8,690 nucleotides of DNA from SAR324 cluster bacterium (GTDB lineage Bacteria; Bdellovibrionota; UBA2361; JAAZON01), in NCBI GenBank assembly GCA_012797725.1, contig JAAZON010000130.1:1-8690 (forward strand), written 5' to 3'. The position numbers and the translations under genes were made by a program. Below are positions 6,678 through 8,690 of the stretch, in pieces. Numbering within the stretch: position 1 is the first letter of the stretch; each line of letters opens with the position of its first letter. Under the pieces are notes generated by a model. That model worked only from the letters and a program-made list of their open reading frames with translations. It did no database searches and was not told the origin of the DNA.

Positions 6678-7340
6678 ATGGAACAAAGAAATAACGATCA
6701 AAGAGGTCCTTCCACTAAAGTGCCAGGCGAGAAGCGGCGAGGATGCTTCTTCTATGGATGTTTAATATCTCTTGTCGTAATTGCATTTCTTGGCCTTGCT
6801 ATTTTTTGGGGAGTAAGGTGGGTCACTCAGAAAGTAGTGCATAACTTTACTAGCAAAACCCCGCTAATCCTCCCCTTATCGAATGTAGATCCCACAGAAA
6901 CTGCTAAACTTCTCAGGCGCTATGACGATTTTAAGAGCGCCTTTGAATCAGGCAAAGAAGGGGCTTCGCTTGTACTAAGCTCTGTTGAATTGAATTCTCT
7001 TATCGCCGTCCATCCAGACTTCGAAAGGATCAAGGACAATATTTCAGTAGATCTAGGTTCTAATCACATTAATATAAAAATCAATTTCCCTCTTGATGAT
7101 TATGGTTATAAGGGCCGTTTCCTAACTGGTGAAGCCACAAGCACTTTGGAGCGTCCAGGTGGGGTACTCATTGTTGAACTCAAAAAACTAAGAATTGGAG
7201 ACATCCAAGTTCCAGCCTCTTTCTTGTCAAAGCAAAAGAATCTTATCTCGAAGCTATATGAGGACCCTGATATAACAAGACTCTTGGCACGATTCAAAAC
7301 TATTGAGCTCGAAAATGGAATGCTAAAGCTAGGGACATAG
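6678..7340 (+). CDS. single-pass membrane-anchored protein of unknown function
   Basis: This 220-residue protein has a charged, basic cytoplasmic head (residues 1-23, ending GEKRRG), one strongly hydrophobic helix (about 24-46, FFYGCLISLVVIAFLGLAIF) and an extracytoplasmic domain of about 170 residues. The positive-inside rule puts the C-terminus in the periplasm. The domain runs VLSSVELNSLIAVHPDF (99-115), then alternating strands (ISVDLGSNHINIKINFPL, 122-139), then VLIVELKKLRIGDIQVPASF (163-182). This layout, an 'ELNxLI' helix followed by beta-strands and a strand-rich 'LxIGxxxVP' segment, loosely recalls membrane-anchored DUF2140-like proteins. That is a resemblance of pattern only; I assign no function. 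The ATG is preceded by AGGGA at good spacing. It is transcribed away from skp and convergent with the next gene, 43 bp away. No obvious damage. Confidence 0.8.
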   Translation: MEQRNNDQRGPSTKVPGEKRRGCFFYGCLISLVVIAFLGLAIFWGVRWVTQKVVHNFTSKTPLILPLSNVDPTETAKLLRRYDDFKSAFESGKEGASLVLSSVELNSLIAVHPDFERIKDNISVDLGSNHINIKINFPLDDYGYKGRFLTGEATSTLERPGGVLIVELKKLRIGDIQVPASFLSKQKNLISKLYEDPDITRLLARFKTIELENGMLKLGT

Positions 7341-7383
7341 ATGTCCGTTCTTCGAGTGTCGAACTAGGGGTTTAGGGTACAAA

Positions 7384-8121
7384 TCAGTCATCAAGCAACA
7401 CAGATGTAAGATTAGTGGTTAAAATCGTCTCATTAGTGCTTTTTTCTGACATTTGCGCATTCAGAATTTTAGCATAATCTGTAATGGTAGCTGCACCAGT
7501 ATAGGGTGGAAATTTCCCAGTATCACTAGTGTTATCTTCCTCGATTTTTTTCCCGGTTGAAGCATAATACGTACCCTCGAAAGTACCATTAGCGGTCGAT
7601 GCCGTTGATTCTCCAAGGCGCCTAAGAGAAAAGGTTGAAGTACCATCAGAATATTTTGTAAATGCAATATCAGAAGTATCAACCGCTTTAGTGGCATCGG
7701 AAACTCGGCTGCTGGATAATTTGTTCTTATCTGAATCCAATTGAGCCGAATTGAAGGCTAAAGAGTACATATTCGTTGCATCATCTTTGCTCAGGTATTT
7801 GCCCCTGACTAAATCTCGAAGCGCGAATTTAGCAGCAGATAATTCTTGGTTTCTTGCCCCTTTTCCCTCAAGGATTTCTCTATGTCGTGCCAAGCGCTTC
7901 TCAAATCTAGCAATTGCTCCTTCATCGTTGGTTTTTTGAACCTGATGTTGTATCAATGCGGAAAAGAGTTCCTGCTCGGAAGCAGGATTTGCCGCTGAAT
8001 TTTTAATAGATTTATTCAAAAAGGCCTTGAATTCTGATTCTTGGCCTTCACTCTCAGCCGTTGCTGGAAGTATCTTCTTTTGATTAACAGCCTGCAATGA
8101 CGAAGCTTTTTGTATTTTCAT
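7384..8121 (-). CDS. hypothetical protein, 245 residues, probable sigma-54-dependent gene
   Basis: I do not recognise this protein. It has no signal peptide or membrane segment. Residues 1-40 are polar and probably disordered. Residues about 48-140 are predicted helical: SEQELFSALIQHQVQK (48-63), RFEKRLARHREILEGKGA, and FALRDLVRGKYLSKDDATNM followed by YSLAFNSAQLD. The C-terminal 100 residues are rich in Ser, Thr, Gly and Asp with few hydrophobics (TASTANGTFEGTYYASTG), as in secreted or surface-exposed proteins, and end in LTSVLLDD. The helix-turn-helix-like pair (LVRGKYLS..A..MY..AF) looks like a conserved module, not random sequence. The ATG (8119-8121) has AAGGAG at ideal distance, so it is well translated. 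It is a single gene with its own sigma-54 promoter at 8202-8217. Confidence 0.8.
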   Translation of the reverse strand: MKIQKASSLQAVNQKKILPATAESEGQESEFKAFLNKSIKNSAANPASEQELFSALIQHQVQKTNDEGAIARFEKRLARHREILEGKGARNQELSAAKFALRDLVRGKYLSKDDATNMYSLAFNSAQLDSDKNKLSSSRVSDATKAVDTSDIAFTKYSDGTSTFSLRRLGESTASTANGTFEGTYYASTGKKIEEDNTSDTGKFPPYTGAATITDYAKILNAQMSEKSTNETILTTNLTSVLLDD

Positions 8122-8201
8122 CGTCTACTCCTTGACGATTAAAGAAATCCATTTCACTAAGACAACTTAAAGACAACCTTGTCCATCTAGAAGAGAATGG
8201 C

Positions 8202-8217
8202 AGCAAAACTTAGGCCA
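8202..8217 (-). promoter_or_regulatory. sigma-54 (-24/-12) promoter for the 245-residue gene
   Basis: The minus strand reads TGGCCTAAGTTTTGCT, an exact match to the core consensus TGGC-N7-TTGCW, with GG and GC ten bases apart as sigma-54 requires. It faces the gene starting at 8121. Transcription would begin near 8191, leaving a leader of about 70 bases. TGGC-N7-TTGC is expected about 0.27 times by chance on both strands of this window, and far less often in the right orientation within 100 bp of a start codon. Confidence 0.6.
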
Positions 8218-8290
8218 ATATTTTTCTAACTATTCTAGGAGCTAAGACAAGCTAGGCAAGCGCTTAAGTTGTAATACCAATGACAGCGTT

Positions 8291-8316
8291 TTCATGAGTT
8301 TTCTCGTGCTCATGAA
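8291..8316. promoter_or_regulatory. perfect dyad upstream of the sigma-54 promoter, possible enhancer site
   Basis: TTCATGAG (8291-8298) and CTCATGAA (8309-8316) form a perfect 8-bp inverted repeat with a 10-base spacer. Its centre is about 87 bp upstream of the -24 element, where sigma-54 activators usually bind. The sequence does not match the NtrC site (TGCACC-N5-GGTGCA). It could instead be an RNA hairpin for a rightward transcript. Confidence 0.35.
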
Positions 8317-8347
8317 CAGTTAGTATCAGCAAAAATCAAAGAAAAGT

Positions 8348-8375
8348 TCTGAAGCAATTATTGCCTTTCTTCAGA
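8348..8375. promoter_or_regulatory. second perfect dyad in the same spacer
   Basis: TCTGAAG (8348-8354) pairs with CTTCAGA (8369-8375). The interval contains a smaller inverted repeat, GCAAT-T-ATTGC, starting at 8354. It lies about 145 bp upstream of the sigma-54 -24 element. It could be a second activator site or a structured RNA. Its arm sequence differs from that of the first dyad, so the two would not obviously bind the same protein. Confidence 0.25.
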
Positions 8376-8422
8376 TAGAAAAGTGCAGGGTCTTTAATTG
8401 TTCAAAAGGCTAGGTCAATGGA

Positions 8423-8475
8423 TGGCCTTGCCTCCTCATTCGGCGCTTTCGGGCCGCTGTGCAGAGGGGAGGCCA
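8423..8475. repeat. GC-rich imperfect palindrome (stem-loop)
   Basis: TGGCCT (8423-8428) pairs with AGGCCA (8470-8475), and CCTC (8431-8434) with GAGG (8464-8467). One G-U pair and one mismatch lie between them. An inner stem CGGC (8441-8444)/GCCG (8453-8456) caps it. It is much more GC-rich than its surroundings. It ends about 48 bp before the last gene and has no U-tract on either side, so it is not a plain terminator. It may be a REP-like element, a small RNA, or a 5'-leader structure of the downstream gene. Confidence 0.4.
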
Positions 8476-8523
8476 GGTTTGCAGAGCCAAATGATTTAGC
8501 TGCTAGCGCTTAGGATTTATAGT

Positions 8524-8690
8524 ATGAAATCAATATATTATATTGCTTTGCTTCTATCGCTGTTCCTGGTTGACCTAAAGAACCTGAGAGCAGAGACTCT
8601 GTATGTAAAACTCGAACCCCGTGTTAATCAGACAGGAGAAGTCAAACTAGACGCTTCCTCAGCTAAGCCTTCTGAAATTGTCTTTTTCAC
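8524..8690 (+). CDS. secreted protein of unknown function (partial, N-terminal 55 residues)
   Basis: An ATG at 8524-8526, preceded by TTAGGA about 8 bases upstream, opens a frame that runs uninterrupted off the right edge. Residues 1-24 form a Sec signal peptide: MKS, hydrophobic IYYIALLLSLFLVDL, probable cleavage at LRA|ET. The mature start, TLYVKLEPRVNQTGEVKLD, looks like a beta-strand-rich extracytoplasmic domain, but too little is visible to place it in a family. The frame is too short to judge whether the gene is intact. Confidence 0.6.
   Translation, partial: MKSIYYIALLLSLFLVDLKNLRAETLYVKLEPRVNQTGEVKLDASSAKPSEIVFF

Noticed and set aside
7350..7363. Small dyad TTCGA/TCGAA between the convergent genes, considered as a bidirectional terminator
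   Set aside because: Only five pairs with a three-base loop and no T-tract on either side.
8162..8272. Inverted repeat ACAACTTAA (8162-8170) / TTAAGTTGT (8264-8272) as ends of a small element
   Set aside because: A 9-bp match over about 400 bp is expected by chance roughly once in three such spacers, and nothing between the arms looks mobile.
1..8690. CRISPR arrays, tRNA or rRNA genes, tandem repeats
   Set aside because: No regularly spaced direct repeats, cloverleaf-like sequence or rRNA segments were seen on either strand.

Overview
The window looks like chromosome of an LPS-bearing (diderm, Gram-negative) bacterium. It carries lpxA, fabZ and a Skp/OmpH chaperone gene in one operon, plus an NtrC-type sigma-54 activator. 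The DNA is rather AT-rich by eye. The gene content would fit a deltaproteobacterium-like lineage, but nothing here fixes the taxon. The intact genes are interleaved with decayed ones, so this chromosome is losing accessory functions.

Layout, left to right. 1-663 (minus): N-terminal 221 residues of an NtrC-family response regulator, running off the left edge. 664-2681: no intact gene. This stretch holds the wreck of a branched-chain amino acid ABC transporter (liv) operon on the minus strand. A livH permease 5' fragment (about 2262-2607) and a livG ATPase middle fragment (about 848-1168) lie on either side of a broken IS630-family element (about 1174-2261). The rest of livH, any livM, and the 5' part of livG are gone. 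2682-4013 (minus): intact MoxR-like AAA+ ATPase without a VWA-domain partner. 4014-4498: remnant of the tyrosine-rich C-terminus of a bacterial tyrosine kinase of the Wzc/CpsD type. 4499-6432 (minus): skp-fabZ-lpxA operon with a recognisable sigma-70-type promoter (6465-6493); the usual bamA and lpxD neighbours are absent. 6678-7340 (plus): divergent single-pass membrane protein of unknown function. 7384-8121 (minus): unrecognised 245-residue protein. 8122-8523: gene-free. It contains an exact sigma-54 consensus promoter (8202-8217) facing the 245-residue gene, two perfect dyads upstream of that promoter, and a GC-rich imperfect palindrome. 8524-8690 (plus): start of a secreted protein cut by the right edge.

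How the genes work together: lpxA (first acylation of UDP-GlcNAc in lipid A synthesis), fabZ (hydroxyacyl-ACP dehydration, which competes for the same acyl-ACP pool) and skp (periplasmic chaperone for outer-membrane proteins) form an envelope-biogenesis operon. The most interesting lead is regulatory: the unknown 245-residue protein appears to be driven by sigma-54 with enhancer-like upstream dyads. Its activator, which may or may not be the regulator at the left edge, is not established.
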